Origin: a bacterium | GTDB taxonomy: Bacteria > Vulcanimicrobiota > Xenobia > Xenobiales > JADMJV01 | Direction of reading: 5' to 3' | NCBI GenBank assembly: GCA_018780265.1 | Contig: JADMJV010000072.1 | Location: 1-43,243, forward strand | Length of the DNA stretch: 43,243 bases | Shown: positions 26,843-35,753 of the stretch, piece by piece | Numbering within the stretch: position 1 is the first letter of the stretch | Layout: each line of letters opens with the position of its first letter | Notes under the pieces: generated by a model | What the model saw: the letters and a program-made list of their open reading frames with translations, nothing else | Database searches by the model: none | Told to the model about the DNA's origin: nothing | Translations under genes and position numbers: made by a program

Positions 26843-28165
26843 TTAAAATAGGGCCAGACCGACCAGGAAGATGACCGACGAGAAGAGTAAAGCGGTCACG
26901 CAGTAGCCCATGATGTCGCGCACACCCAGGCCGGCGATGGCCAGAGCGGGCAGTGCCCAGAAGGGCTGAGCCATATTCATCCAGGCCTCGCCGTAGGCAA
27001 TGGCCATGGCCGATTTGCCCAGATCGGCACCTAGAGCCTGGGCCGCCGGGATCACAAAGGGGCCCTGCACCGCCCAGTGTCCGCCGCCCGAGGGGATGGC
27101 GAAGTTGACCAGGGCCGAGCTGAAGAACACCAGGTAGTGAAAAGTATGCTTGTTGGCCACCTGGATAAAGGCGTGGGTGATCACTCCACCCAGCCCTGAT
27201 TTGTCCATCATCATCTGGATGCCGGCGTAGAAGGGATACTGAATCATGATCGAGGCGGTGCCCCGGGCCGCCGCTCCAATGGCCCGGGCGTAGGCCATGG
27301 GGGTGCCGTGGAGCAGCATGCCCACGGCCAAAAAGGTGAGATTGACGATGTCCACGTCAACCACAAAGCCGCGCTGCCAGAAGCGCAGGCCCATGTAGGC
27401 GAAGGCCGAGAGCACCACCAGCAAGTTGAGCAAACGGGACTCTTCCAGTCTCTCGGCCAGACTGGCGCCGGGTCCTAAAATGCGCTGGGTGCCGGGTTCT
27501 TCCACCAGCAGTTGGGGGTCGACTTCGACCACCTGATCGGCCGGCTTCAGCATCTGGCGTGTCAAAAAGGGCAGGCTGACAATCAGGGCCAGGGTGATGA
27601 ACAGGTTATAACCTGTTCCCAGCGTTTGCGATATGGGGATCAAACCGCAGGTCTTCTCCATGATGTTGTCTTTGCTGGCCGCCATCAGGGGAATGGAGCC
27701 CGACAGACCCCCGTGCCAGGTTAAGAAACCGATGTATGCGCTGGCGATGAGCAGGCTATAGTCGGACTTGGGCACCCGGCGGGCCACTTCGCGCGCGAAC
27801 ATGGCTCCCAAGACCAGTCCAAAACCCCAGTTGATCACGCTGGCAACGGCCGCCACCAGAGTCACCAGCATCACTCCTTGGGCGGGAGTGTTGGCTACCG
27901 AGGCTACTTTCCGCATGGCGCTGCGCATGGCACTGGCGGTGGCCAGAGCGTGACCGGTCACCAGCACCAGGGCCATCTGCATCGAGAACTTGAGCAGATT
28001 CCAAAACCCGTCTCCCCACATCAGCAAGAGATCGCCGGCCGTGGTGCTGGTGAATACCAGACCGGCCACAAAGACGGCCCCGCTGAGCAAAATGGCAAAA
28101 ATCAGGGGGTCGGGCAAGAAGCGGTGAACCACGTTGGTAAAGAATCTGGACAGGCTGGCGATCAA
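26843..28165 (-). CDS. atoE: Short-chain fatty acid transporter (AtoE-like)
   Basis: Inner-membrane importer of short-chain fatty acids. 440 residues with about 12 hydrophobic segments. FLPDPLIFAILLSG near the N-terminus, WGFGLVLGAMFAREVARRVP, WHGGLSGSIPLMAA, QYPFYAGIQMMM and NFAIPSGGGHWAVQGPF match the AtoE family. The start is probably TTG 28165 with GGAGG 9 nt upstream. Its position beside aceBA supports use of fatty acids as carbon source. It may be co-transcribed with floA, which starts 106 nt downstream. Confidence 0.93.
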   Translation of the reverse strand: MIASLSRFFTNVVHRFLPDPLIFAILLSGAVFVAGLVFTSTTAGDLLLMWGDGFWNLLKFSMQMALVLVTGHALATASAMRSAMRKVASVANTPAQGVMLVTLVAAVASVINWGFGLVLGAMFAREVARRVPKSDYSLLIASAYIGFLTWHGGLSGSIPLMAASKDNIMEKTCGLIPISQTLGTGYNLFITLALIVSLPFLTRQMLKPADQVVEVDPQLLVEEPGTQRILGPGASLAERLEESRLLNLLVVLSAFAYMGLRFWQRGFVVDVDIVNLTFLAVGMLLHGTPMAYARAIGAAARGTASIMIQYPFYAGIQMMMDKSGLGGVITHAFIQVANKHTFHYLVFFSSALVNFAIPSGGGHWAVQGPFVIPAAQALGADLGKSAMAIAYGEAWMNMAQPFWALPALAIAGLGVRDIMGYCVTALLFSSVIFLVGLALF

Positions 28166-28222
28166 GGGACAATTCCTCCGGCTGCCCCTGGTTCGCCCGC
28201 AGCCCAGGGGGCCCTTCGTGAC

Positions 28223-29053
28223 CTATTTGGCCGACGTGCCACCCGTTGCTGTCGAGCCTCCGGCGGGGGATGATGGGCTCGATCCGGTGGCGCTCTGACT
28301 GGCCGAAGCTCCGGGCTGTTTCTGGACAGCCGACTGGGCATGCTGGCGAGCCTCGCCCACGCTGGTGCTACCATCCTGTTGCAGATGGTTCATCCCGGCT
28401 ACAAACATGTCGGGCAGGTCTGCGCCGGGTTCATTCTCGGTCTGGCGGCGCATGGTTTCGATCATCGAGGTGATATGCTCAGGGCGCAGGTCGGGCCGTC
28501 GCCCAAGCAATCCCACGGCTTTGCCGGTCAGAGCTGCGGCCTGGGAGCTTTCGGTGCGGGGCGGCACCCGACCCACCAGGGCGCTGCGTATTTTGCGGCC
28601 CATTTTCTTGATATCGGCTGGATAAAGGTCGCGTCGCATGCACAACAACTTGATGTGGTCGCCGTCGGTCAGGGTGTCCAGTTGGCCGGGCCGCAGATCT
28701 TTGCGCGTGATCAGCAATTGGAGGCGGCGCGGATCGAGCAAGCAGGGGCGCAAACAGCGTGAGAACGGGTCGTCGTCGAGCAGGTCGTCCTCGGTCAGCT
28801 CCGGGCGCACCAAGCAGAACTGCTTCCACTCCGGGCAGTCCGGGGGACGCAACTTGGCCGGGATCAGCCAGGGGGGAAAAGGCTCTCCCGGGAGCGACTC
28901 GCCAAAGGCTGGCGAATAGAGAATAATCCGACGGAAAGGGCGTTCTGGGGGAGGCGCGGCGGCCAGATCGCCAGCCACATCGGCCGGCTTGACAAGAGTC
29001 CTCGGCTCGAAACGCTGCTGGAGTCTGAGAATTTTTTCGATCATAGAGGCCAT
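28223..29053 (-). CDS. Protein with four LxxRxDLxP repeats, unknown
   Basis: 276 residues, no family recognised. Between residues 80 and 200 a unit recurs four times with variations: LVRPELTEDDL (81), LITRKDLRPGQL (114), LCMRRDLYPADI (137), LLGRRPDLRPEHI (183). Each is a short helix-turn element with R-x-D-L-x-P-x-x-I/L. The first 75 residues are Pro-rich; the last 45 are Ser/Gly/Ala low complexity. No signal peptide. The ATG at 29053 is divergent from the MutS homologue, 67 bp apart. A scaffold or protein-interaction role is inference. Confidence 0.65.
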   Translation of the reverse strand: MASMIEKILRLQQRFEPRTLVKPADVAGDLAAAPPPERPFRRIILYSPAFGESLPGEPFPPWLIPAKLRPPDCPEWKQFCLVRPELTEDDLLDDDPFSRCLRPCLLDPRRLQLLITRKDLRPGQLDTLTDGDHIKLLCMRRDLYPADIKKMGRKIRSALVGRVPPRTESSQAAALTGKAVGLLGRRPDLRPEHITSMIETMRRQTENEPGADLPDMFVAGMNHLQQDGSTSVGEARQHAQSAVQKQPGASASQSATGSSPSSPAGGSTATGGTSAK

Positions 29054-29120
29054 ACCTACTTGTCACGCATTTTTCAGACCGGTCAAGGGTTCCTGGTGTG
29101 GGCCGACAATCCCCCTGATT

Positions 29121-30884
29121 GTGCCTGATCCCCGTCTGCAGTATAACCAGCGATTGCTGGATCGACAAAGCCGCGCCCAACAGTTGGACGTCCTTCACTA
29201 TCGTCTGGCCAACGGCCGCCTGCTGGCTTTTGCCTGCATTGTGATCTCCGTCTTTGTGGCCGTGGCCCGACCGGCCGGCACTGGACTGTTGTTGTTGTCG
29301 GGGCTGGCTTTTGCCATTCTGCTGCTCTGGCATCGACGCGTTCAGACTCGCTGGGACCGGGCCAATCGGGCCGTTGGCTTTTATCAGGAGGGCCTGCACC
29401 GCCTGGATGGCACCTGGATTGGACGAGGATTGCAGGGAGCCGACTATCTCGACCCTCAACACCCCTACCTGCGGGACCTGGATATTTTTGGCAAAGGCTC
29501 TCTCTTTGAGTACCTGTGCATTGCCCGCACCCGACCCGGCCAGGATCGCCTGGCCAACTGGCTGGCAAGCGGCGCCTCTCCTGACCAGATTGGGGAGCGC
29601 CAGGAGGCGGTTTGCGAACTGGTGGACTGCCTCGATCTGCGCGAGGATCTGGCCACTCTCTACGCCGGGCGCCACACCCTGTCGGCCCCGGTCATCGCCG
29701 CCTGGGGGCAGGCTCCGCTACGCCTCACTTCCAACGGGATGCGCCTGCTGGCGGCGCTACTGGGATTGAGCGGTGTGGCCACGCTGGTCTATTGGCTGGC
29801 CAGTTGGGACCCTCGACCGCTGGCCATCGTGGTGCTGGTCCAGCAGCTTTTCAAGTCCTGGCCGGGCCGCGAACTGGGCTGCGTGCTGCGCGACGTCGAG
29901 CCGATTCGTCGCGATATTTGCAACCTTTCGGCCTTTTTGGCCCGGCTGCAACAGGAAAGTTTTCACCGTCCCTTGTTGGTTCGGCTTTGGGAGCCACTGC
30001 GCCACTCCCCGCCGTCCCAGGCGTTGGCCGAGCTGGAGGGGCTCATCGAAATGTTGGATGCCCGGCGCAATCACTTCATCAGTCCTCTGGTCTTTGTCTC
30101 CTTGAGCACTTTGCAGTTGGCCTGCCAGGTGGAGCGCTGGCGGGGGCGATACGGAAAGCACGTGGAGGCCTGGATGGAGTCCATGGCTCAGTTTGAGGCG
30201 CTCAGTTGCCTGGCCGGCTTCGCCTGGGAGAACCCCGGTTATTGTTGGCCCCAGGTCAGTCTGAGCGCCAACGGGGTGCAGGCCGAAGGACTGGGCCATC
30301 CCTTGTTGGGGCCGGAGTGCGTGGTCAATGACCTGGCTTTGGGGGAGGTTTCTGTGTGGATTGTCAGCGGCTCCAATATGGCCGGCAAGAGCTCCTTGCT
30401 GCGGGCTCTGGGTAGCAATGTGGTGCTGGCCATGGCCGGGGGCCCGGTGCGAGCGCGCAGCTTCCTGTTGGAGCCCCTGTGCCCGGGGGCGTCTATTCAG
30501 TTGGCCGATTCCCTGGTGGGGGGGATCTCACGCTTCTACGCCGAGATCCTGCGCCTGCGCCAGATTGTGGAGATGGCGCAGGCAAAACCGAGACTCCTGT
30601 TCTTGCTAGACGAGATCATGGGGGGGACCAATTCCCATGATCGACGGATTGGCGCCGAGGCGGTGGTGCGAAGCCTGGTCCACAAAGGTGCTCTGGGATT
30701 GGTGACCACCCACGACCTGGCCCTCACGGCTATCGTGGATGATCTGCCCGGTCAGGCCGGCAATGTCCATTTTGAAGACCAGTTGGAGGAGGGCACGATG
30801 TCCTTTGACTACCATTTGCGGCCGGGCCCGGTCACTCGCAGCAACGCCCTGCAACTCATGCGCGCCGTCGGCCTGGAGGTCTGA
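29121..30884 (+). CDS. Membrane-anchored MutS-family ATPase
   Basis: 587 residues from GTG 29121. Two adjacent hydrophobic segments near the N-terminus (residues about 35-75) and one or two more in the middle (LLAALLGLSGVATLVYWLA) give membrane anchoring. The C-terminal half is a MutS ATPase: Walker A GSNMAGKSS (residues 417-425, Lys423), DSLVGGISRFYAEILR, Walker B LLFLLDEIMGGTNSHDR, and VTTHDLAL. Mismatch-recognition domain I is absent. Such membrane MutS homologues are known in Bacteroidota and others, function unsettled. The start has no good Shine-Dalgarno. Its TGA is 4 nt before the E1 gene. Confidence 0.9.
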   Translation: MPDPRLQYNQRLLDRQSRAQQLDVLHYRLANGRLLAFACIVISVFVAVARPAGTGLLLLSGLAFAILLLWHRRVQTRWDRANRAVGFYQEGLHRLDGTWIGRGLQGADYLDPQHPYLRDLDIFGKGSLFEYLCIARTRPGQDRLANWLASGASPDQIGERQEAVCELVDCLDLREDLATLYAGRHTLSAPVIAAWGQAPLRLTSNGMRLLAALLGLSGVATLVYWLASWDPRPLAIVVLVQQLFKSWPGRELGCVLRDVEPIRRDICNLSAFLARLQQESFHRPLLVRLWEPLRHSPPSQALAELEGLIEMLDARRNHFISPLVFVSLSTLQLACQVERWRGRYGKHVEAWMESMAQFEALSCLAGFAWENPGYCWPQVSLSANGVQAEGLGHPLLGPECVVNDLALGEVSVWIVSGSNMAGKSSLLRALGSNVVLAMAGGPVRARSFLLEPLCPGASIQLADSLVGGISRFYAEILRLRQIVEMAQAKPRLLFLLDEIMGGTNSHDRRIGAEAVVRSLVHKGALGLVTTHDLALTAIVDDLPGQAGNVHFEDQLEEGTMSFDYHLRPGPVTRSNALQLMRAVGLEV

Positions 30885-30888
30885 ATCG

Positions 30889-32838
30889 ATGATGCCGATG
30901 CTCTCTCTCTACGAGTCGATTCTCACCCCTCGCCTGATCGAAGAGCGTATGCTTTTGGCCCTGCGCCAGGGACGGCTGAGCAAATGGTTTTCCGGTATCG
31001 GCCAGGAGGCCATCTCGGTGGGCGCCACGCTGGCCTTGCAGGCGGACGAGTTCATTTTGCCCCTGCACCGCAACCTGGGGGTGTTTACCTGCAGGGGGGT
31101 GCCTTTGCGCAGGCTCTTTTCCCAGATTTTGGGCCGACCCTCGGGATTCACCAAGGGCCGTGATCGCTCGTTCCATTTTGGCACACTCGAACATCATATT
31201 GTGGGCATGATCTCTCACCTGGGGCCTCAGTTGTGCGTGGCCGACGGGTTGGCCCTGGCCAGTCGATTGCGCGGCCAAGGCAAGGTCACCATGGTTTTTA
31301 CCGGCGAGGGAGGCACCAGTCAGGGCGATTTTCACGAGGCCCTCAATCTGGCCAGTGTTTGGGATCTGCCGGTGCTCTTTGTGATTGAGAGCAACGGCTT
31401 CGCTCTATCCACGCCCCCCTCTCAGCAGTATCGCTGCCAGCATTTGATCGATCGGGCCCACGGTTACGGCATGGAGGGGCATCGCCTGGATGGCAACGAC
31501 CTGTTGGGCGTATACGCCCGAGTCGGCGAGTTGGCCGCTTCCATGCGCCAAAAACCTCGCCCCGTGTTGCTGGAATGCCAGACGTTCCGCATGCGCGGTC
31601 ACGAAGAGGCCTCGGGGACCGACTACGTACCCGAGCGGCTGGTGGAGGAGTGGAGAGAACGCGATCCCTTGCTCCTGTTCGAAAACGACCTGCTGGAACA
31701 GGGCATTCTCACCCCCGCCCGGGTGACCGAGATGCGCCAGACTTTGAGCGCCCACATCGCCCAGGAATTTGAATGGGCGCTGGCCGAGCCGGCCGTACAA
31801 TCCACGCCGCAAGCCGAACTGGCCGATGTCTACTGTGTCCGCAGCCGGCCTCCCGTGGCCCCTCAGGCAGCCGCCCGCAAACTGCGCTATGTGGACGCGG
31901 TGGCCGAGGGCCTGAAGTTGTCCTTGCGCCAGCATCCCCAACTGATCTTTATGGGCCAGGACGTGGCCGAGTATGGAGGCGTCTTCAAAGTCTCGCAAGG
32001 ATTGCTGGAGGAGTTTGGGCCAGAGCGGGTGCGCAATACGCCTCTGTGTGAGTCGGCCGTGGTGGGCGCCGCTCTGGGCCTGTCCATTGCCGGTATCAAA
32101 TCGGTGGTGGAAATGCAGTTTGCCGATTTTGCCAGTTGCGCTTTCAATCAGATCGTCAACAACCTGGCCAAGGCCCACTATCGCTGGGGTCAGCCCGCCG
32201 ACGTGGTGGTGCGTATGCCCGGCGGCGGTGGGGTAGGGGCGGGCCCCTATCATTCTCAATCTTTAGAGGGCACCTTTTTTCACGTGCCTGGCCTCAAGAT
32301 CGTCTACCCTGCTTTTCCCGATGAGGCCAAAGGGCTGCTGCTGGCGGCGGTAGAGGATCCCAATCCGGTGCTTTTCTTTGAGCACAAAGCCATGTATCGA
32401 CGTATCAAGGGACCCGTGCCCGAAGGGTATTATACCTGCCCCATGGGGAAGGCTCGGGTCTTGCGGGAAGGCAACCAGGTAGCCATTGTCACCTATGGCA
32501 TGGGGGTTCACTGGGCCCTGGAGGTGCTTGATCGGCATCCGTATATCAGCGCCACTTTACTGGATTTACGCACTCTGCAGCCGCTCGACGAGGGGGCCAT
32601 TTTGGAAGCCGTGCGGGCCACTGGCAAGGTGATTGTGCTTCACGAGGATACTCTGGGCGGGGGCATAGGCGCCGAAGTGGCCGCCCTGATCGCGGCCCGC
32701 TGCTTTGAGTATCTGGATGGACCGGTGCTGCGCTCGGCCAGCCTGGATACTCCGGTCCCCTTTGCTCGCGAACTGGAGCAAGATTTTCTTCCCCCACAGC
32801 GTTTTGAGGCCCAGTTGCTGGAATTACTGAGCTACTAA
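30889..32838 (+). CDS. Fused branched-chain 2-oxoacid dehydrogenase E1 (alpha-beta)
   Basis: Thiamine-diphosphate-dependent decarboxylase component acting on 2-oxoisovalerate-type or pyruvate-like 2-oxoacids. 649 residues: alpha (1 to about 320, TPP motif GEGGTSQGDFHEALN at 139-153) joined to beta (from about 329, KLRYVDAVAEGL, MGQDVAEYGGVFKVSQGL, EMQFADFA, DLRTLQPLDEGAI). A single-chain E1 is seen in Bacteroidota and Chlamydiae. The start is ATG 30889, 4 nt after the mutS-like stop, with GGAGG inside that gene's end. E2 and E3 are not in the window. Substrate preference cannot be read. Confidence 0.93.
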   Translation: MMPMLSLYESILTPRLIEERMLLALRQGRLSKWFSGIGQEAISVGATLALQADEFILPLHRNLGVFTCRGVPLRRLFSQILGRPSGFTKGRDRSFHFGTLEHHIVGMISHLGPQLCVADGLALASRLRGQGKVTMVFTGEGGTSQGDFHEALNLASVWDLPVLFVIESNGFALSTPPSQQYRCQHLIDRAHGYGMEGHRLDGNDLLGVYARVGELAASMRQKPRPVLLECQTFRMRGHEEASGTDYVPERLVEEWRERDPLLLFENDLLEQGILTPARVTEMRQTLSAHIAQEFEWALAEPAVQSTPQAELADVYCVRSRPPVAPQAAARKLRYVDAVAEGLKLSLRQHPQLIFMGQDVAEYGGVFKVSQGLLEEFGPERVRNTPLCESAVVGAALGLSIAGIKSVVEMQFADFASCAFNQIVNNLAKAHYRWGQPADVVVRMPGGGGVGAGPYHSQSLEGTFFHVPGLKIVYPAFPDEAKGLLLAAVEDPNPVLFFEHKAMYRRIKGPVPEGYYTCPMGKARVLREGNQVAIVTYGMGVHWALEVLDRHPYISATLLDLRTLQPLDEGAILEAVRATGKVIVLHEDTLGGGIGAEVAALIAARCFEYLDGPVLRSASLDTPVPFARELEQDFLPPQRFEAQLLELLSY

Positions 32839-32871
32839 AAGAGGGCCTTGGCGCCGGTTGCGGCACGGGGG

Positions 32872-32887
32872 GCTGGCACATGCCAGC
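32872..32887 (+). terminator. Small hairpin after E1 gene
   Basis: GCTGGC (32872-32877) and GCCAGC (32882-32887) with a 4-nt loop, 34 nt after the E1 stop. The following GAAAAATG gives no U-tract, so the call is weak. Confidence 0.3.
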
Positions 32888-32950
32888 GAAAAATGCGGCA
32901 TAGGGCCGGCCACCGCAGGCCGTCGCTCGCGGCTGGCCAATTCTGGCTGG

Positions 32951-33244
32951 ATGTGCAGAAATATCAAAACCCTATTCAATTTTGATCCTCCCGCCACGCC
33001 CGACGAGATGCGAGCGGCGGCTACACAGTTTGTGCGCAAGGTCAGCGGCTCGGCCAGGCCCTCCAAGGCCAATGCGCCGGCTTTTGAGCGGGCGGTAGAT
33101 GAGGTGTGTGCCACCCTGGACCGCCTGTTGCAAAGCCTGACCACTCAGGCTCCGCCGTTGGACAGAGACGAGCAGGCGACCAAAGCCCGAGCCCGTTCGG
33201 CACTTCGCTTCAAGGTGACTAGCGCCAGTCTCCGTAAAGACTGA
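32951..33244 (+). CDS. DUF2277 family protein
   Basis: 97 residues that match the DUF2277 family closely: MCRNIKTLFNFDPPATPDEM, AAATQFVRKVSGSARPSKANAPAFERAVDEV and the Arg/Ala-rich C-terminus KARARSALRF. The start is ATG 32951; the frame is open upstream but only this ATG gives the family N-terminus. Function unknown in all members; cytosolic helical protein. Its 3' end overlaps the CHAT pseudogene by 26 nt, tail to tail. Confidence 0.92.
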   Translation: MCRNIKTLFNFDPPATPDEMRAAATQFVRKVSGSARPSKANAPAFERAVDEVCATLDRLLQSLTTQAPPLDRDEQATKARARSALRFKVTSASLRKD

Positions 33245-33810
33245 AGGCGGCCCAGAAGAAAGGAGCGCGGTGGCGCCCATGGCTGAGCAACTCCAGTTGG
33301 GCCTTTCGCAGCGCCTGGGCTAATGATTTGCCTTGCTTGATCTGGCCATAAAGGCTCAACATCAGTTGATGGGTGGCCTCGTCATCCACGCTCCAAAGGG
33401 TGGCGATGACGCTGCCGGCACCGGCAACTTCGAAGGCATCGGCCAGGCTGGCCACTTCCGAGCCGGGGTCGCGTTGGGCCAGGGCGGTTTGGCAGGCTGA
33501 CAACGTTACCAGGCGCACTCCGGGCAGCGTCAGTGCATAGATGTCTGAGACAGACAGGCGCCCCTGAGCGCCCATGACCAGCTAGCTCTGGGTGGGGTTG
33601 TTGCCGTCCAGTTGTCCGTGGGTGGCCAGATGGATCCAGCGGGTCTGGGCACACAGAAGCGGTAGACGCCATAGCGACAGTCGTGGCGAGACGACAAAAG
33701 AGCGGCTCGCGCCAGCAACTCCACCATTTTCTGTCCGGGTGGCGGTCAGCATCCAGACCAGGCCAAGTTTCCAGCAAGTCATGGCGGACTATTCCCGGCT
33801 CGTTCTGCAC
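33219..33810 (-). pseudogene. Decayed CHAT-domain peptidase
   Basis: CHAT domains are caspase-like cysteine peptidases. The C-terminal part is well preserved in one frame: RWIHLATHGQLDG (catalytic His), then TAG (33582-33584), then SDIYALTLPGVRLVTLSACQ (catalytic Cys), LADAFEVAGAGSVIATLW and FFWAAFSLYGDWR. Upstream, recognisable coding (MVELLARAALLSS at 33727) lies in a different frame, so at least one frameshift plus one nonsense codon are present. The N-terminal repeats (TPR) usual in such proteins are missing. Non-functional remnant. Confidence 0.82.
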
Positions 33811-33888
33811 TTCCTGGGCCCGGGCCGGCCGGGCAACTGTTTACATGCAGGATACTCTCCGGCGGGCTGTCTGGCCTAAACTCATTAG

Positions 33889-34623
33889 ATGCGGATCCAA
33901 CCGCGTTTCGACGCTCCCACCCCGGTGCCCCGGCGGCCTCCCGGCCCGCCCTCGCCGGATCCTGCGCCCACTTTGATCGACCGCCTGAAGCGGCGTTCCA
34001 GTATCGTCAATATGCTGGACCCTGCCGCCACCACGCTCAGCATGGTGATGCAGCCGGCCGCCACCCTCTCGTCTTTGGCGAATATCGGTCAGGCACTCTG
34101 GGCCGGCAAGTTGGGCCTGGCTCAAACCCACATCGAGGGACTGGTCGACCGAGGGATCCATCCGCCCGCTCCTTACAGCTACCTGTATACGGGGGGACAG
34201 GTCTTGGGAGCGGTGGTGGACGGGACCATCGGCGGTTTGGAAATCGCCCAGGGCGTGCGCACGGGGGACCCGTTCATGGGCATGATGGGGGCAGCCGACC
34301 TGTTGGGGGGGAGCGCTTCGGCCGTGGTTGCAGCCGGTTTCCCCGGGGTTTCGCTGGCCATGACGTTAGTTTCGGCCGGGGCCAAGTCTACTCTGGTGCT
34401 CACCCGCCCCGCCGGCTTCAGCCGGGTGCAGAAGATGAAGACTTGTTTTGACGCCGCATCGGCTGTGTCGATCGCCATGCTGCGCGCCGGAATCGCGGTT
34501 GTGCCCGCTTTGGGCATTCAGGCCGCCTTGGGGGCCGTCGAGCTGCTCTATATGAATTCGCCCAAGTTTCAAAAGCATGCAGACTCGGCCATCAATTGGG
34601 TTGGCGCCCGCCTGCGAACTTAG
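33889..34623 (+). CDS. Hydrophobic protein of unknown function
   Basis: 244 residues, not recognised. A Pro-rich N-terminus (residues 1-30) precedes several Ala/Gly-rich hydrophobic stretches: VVDGTIGGLEIAQGV, GAADLLGGSASAVVAAGF, LRAGIAVVPALGIQAALGAVELL. These could be amphipathic or membrane-inserting helices. No signal peptide at the start and no catalytic motif. It sits between the CHAT remnant and the convergent choline-kinase-like gene (4-nt overlap). Confidence refers to being a gene, not to function. Confidence 0.6.
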   Translation: MRIQPRFDAPTPVPRRPPGPPSPDPAPTLIDRLKRRSSIVNMLDPAATTLSMVMQPAATLSSLANIGQALWAGKLGLAQTHIEGLVDRGIHPPAPYSYLYTGGQVLGAVVDGTIGGLEIAQGVRTGDPFMGMMGAADLLGGSASAVVAAGFPGVSLAMTLVSAGAKSTLVLTRPAGFSRVQKMKTCFDAASAVSIAMLRAGIAVVPALGIQAALGAVELLYMNSPKFQKHADSAINWVGARLRT

Positions 34624-35540
34624 GGATCGCCCTGGAGGACGGCTAACTGGCCAGCAAATTCGGCGCTCTCCATCAGCTCACGGCAGCGCTCCTGGCGGCC
34701 GACGGCATAAGCCCAGAAGTCTTCGGCAGGGTTACCGTCGGCGTGTTGGACCACTCCCCAAAGCGTCCAAAGCAGGTCACACATTGCTTTGTACATCGTC
34801 ATGCGAGCCCGGTCTAAGGGGTGGGGCTCGGCGCCAAAGTATCCGACCAGCAGTTCGTCGTCTTGCTCCTGGCAGAAACCACCCTCTACCGATAGATCGC
34901 CCAAATCCCACATCGGATCGTTGTTTCCTGAGTATTCGAAGTCGATGATGCGCATCGAATCCCCGGTATCCAGGAAGTTTTCGACCAACGGGTCGCAATG
35001 GCAGGGAGCCAGCGGCAGCCGGTGCCTGGTCAGGGCCTGGCGGACGGCCTTGGCCTTGCCTTGAACGGCTGAGTAACCATTGGGAAGGGTGGCCCCTTTG
35101 GTGGCCAGCACGGCCAGGTAGCGATCCACCTGCTCAAAGAGGTCAAACCTTCCTTGAAAAGGATGACCACAGACATGCAGTCGCCGCAGGGCCACTCCGG
35201 CCCTCTTGACGGCAGTCAGATCGCGAAAAGCTTCCATGCTCATGGTCCGGGAGTTGTGCAAGTAGCGACTGAGCATGGTCCCGTCCCGGGCATCAAAGAA
35301 CAGAATCTCTGCATTGACACCGGCCTGACTGGCCGCTCGGGCGTTGACCTCTTCGGCGGCCCGATCAATGTAGGCACCGGTGCCCGTCCCGGCCAGCCGT
35401 AACACAAAACTACCGGAGGGGGATTCGAGTCGAAAATTTCGATTGGTAAGGCCTCCCAGCCGCTCCAAGGAGAGGGGGGTTAAATCCAACCCTCTGGCTT
35501 TTTCTATGCGTCGGACCTGGGCCAGGACTTCTTGTTCCAA
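34620..35540 (-). CDS. Choline/ethanolamine kinase-like phosphotransferase
   Basis: 306 residues of the APH/choline-kinase fold. SLERLGGLTNRNFRLESPSG and SFVLRLAGTGTGAYIDRAAE form the N-lobe with its ATP-binding Lys/Arg region. PCHCDPLVENFLDTGD holds the catalytic Asp and Asn, and IIDFEYSGNNDPMWDLGD holds the metal-binding Asp of the DFE motif. Phosphorylates choline, ethanolamine or a related alcohol with ATP; the actual substrate is unknown. The start is TTG 35540 with GGGAGG 10 nt upstream. Confidence 0.88.
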   Translation of the reverse strand: MEQEVLAQVRRIEKARGLDLTPLSLERLGGLTNRNFRLESPSGSFVLRLAGTGTGAYIDRAAEEVNARAASQAGVNAEILFFDARDGTMLSRYLHNSRTMSMEAFRDLTAVKRAGVALRRLHVCGHPFQGRFDLFEQVDRYLAVLATKGATLPNGYSAVQGKAKAVRQALTRHRLPLAPCHCDPLVENFLDTGDSMRIIDFEYSGNNDPMWDLGDLSVEGGFCQEQDDELLVGYFGAEPHPLDRARMTMYKAMCDLLWTLWGVVQHADGNPAEDFWAYAVGRQERCRELMESAEFAGQLAVLQGDP

Positions 35541-35753
35541 AATGATGCGACCTCCCTTCGGACGCGTGGCTTCGACCTCTCCGACTTCACTCCCGCAGCG
35601 TGCCGAGAAGAGGGCCCAACGAATTTTGGAAAAATGTAGACAAAAGTACAGATATGGGAAATACTAGTTCGTCGTCGCCCATCGATTGTTAATGATTTTT
35701 CGTCAACTCCTCGGTAAGCCTCGCCACACTGTACGTCTTCAAGGAGGCTAGTC

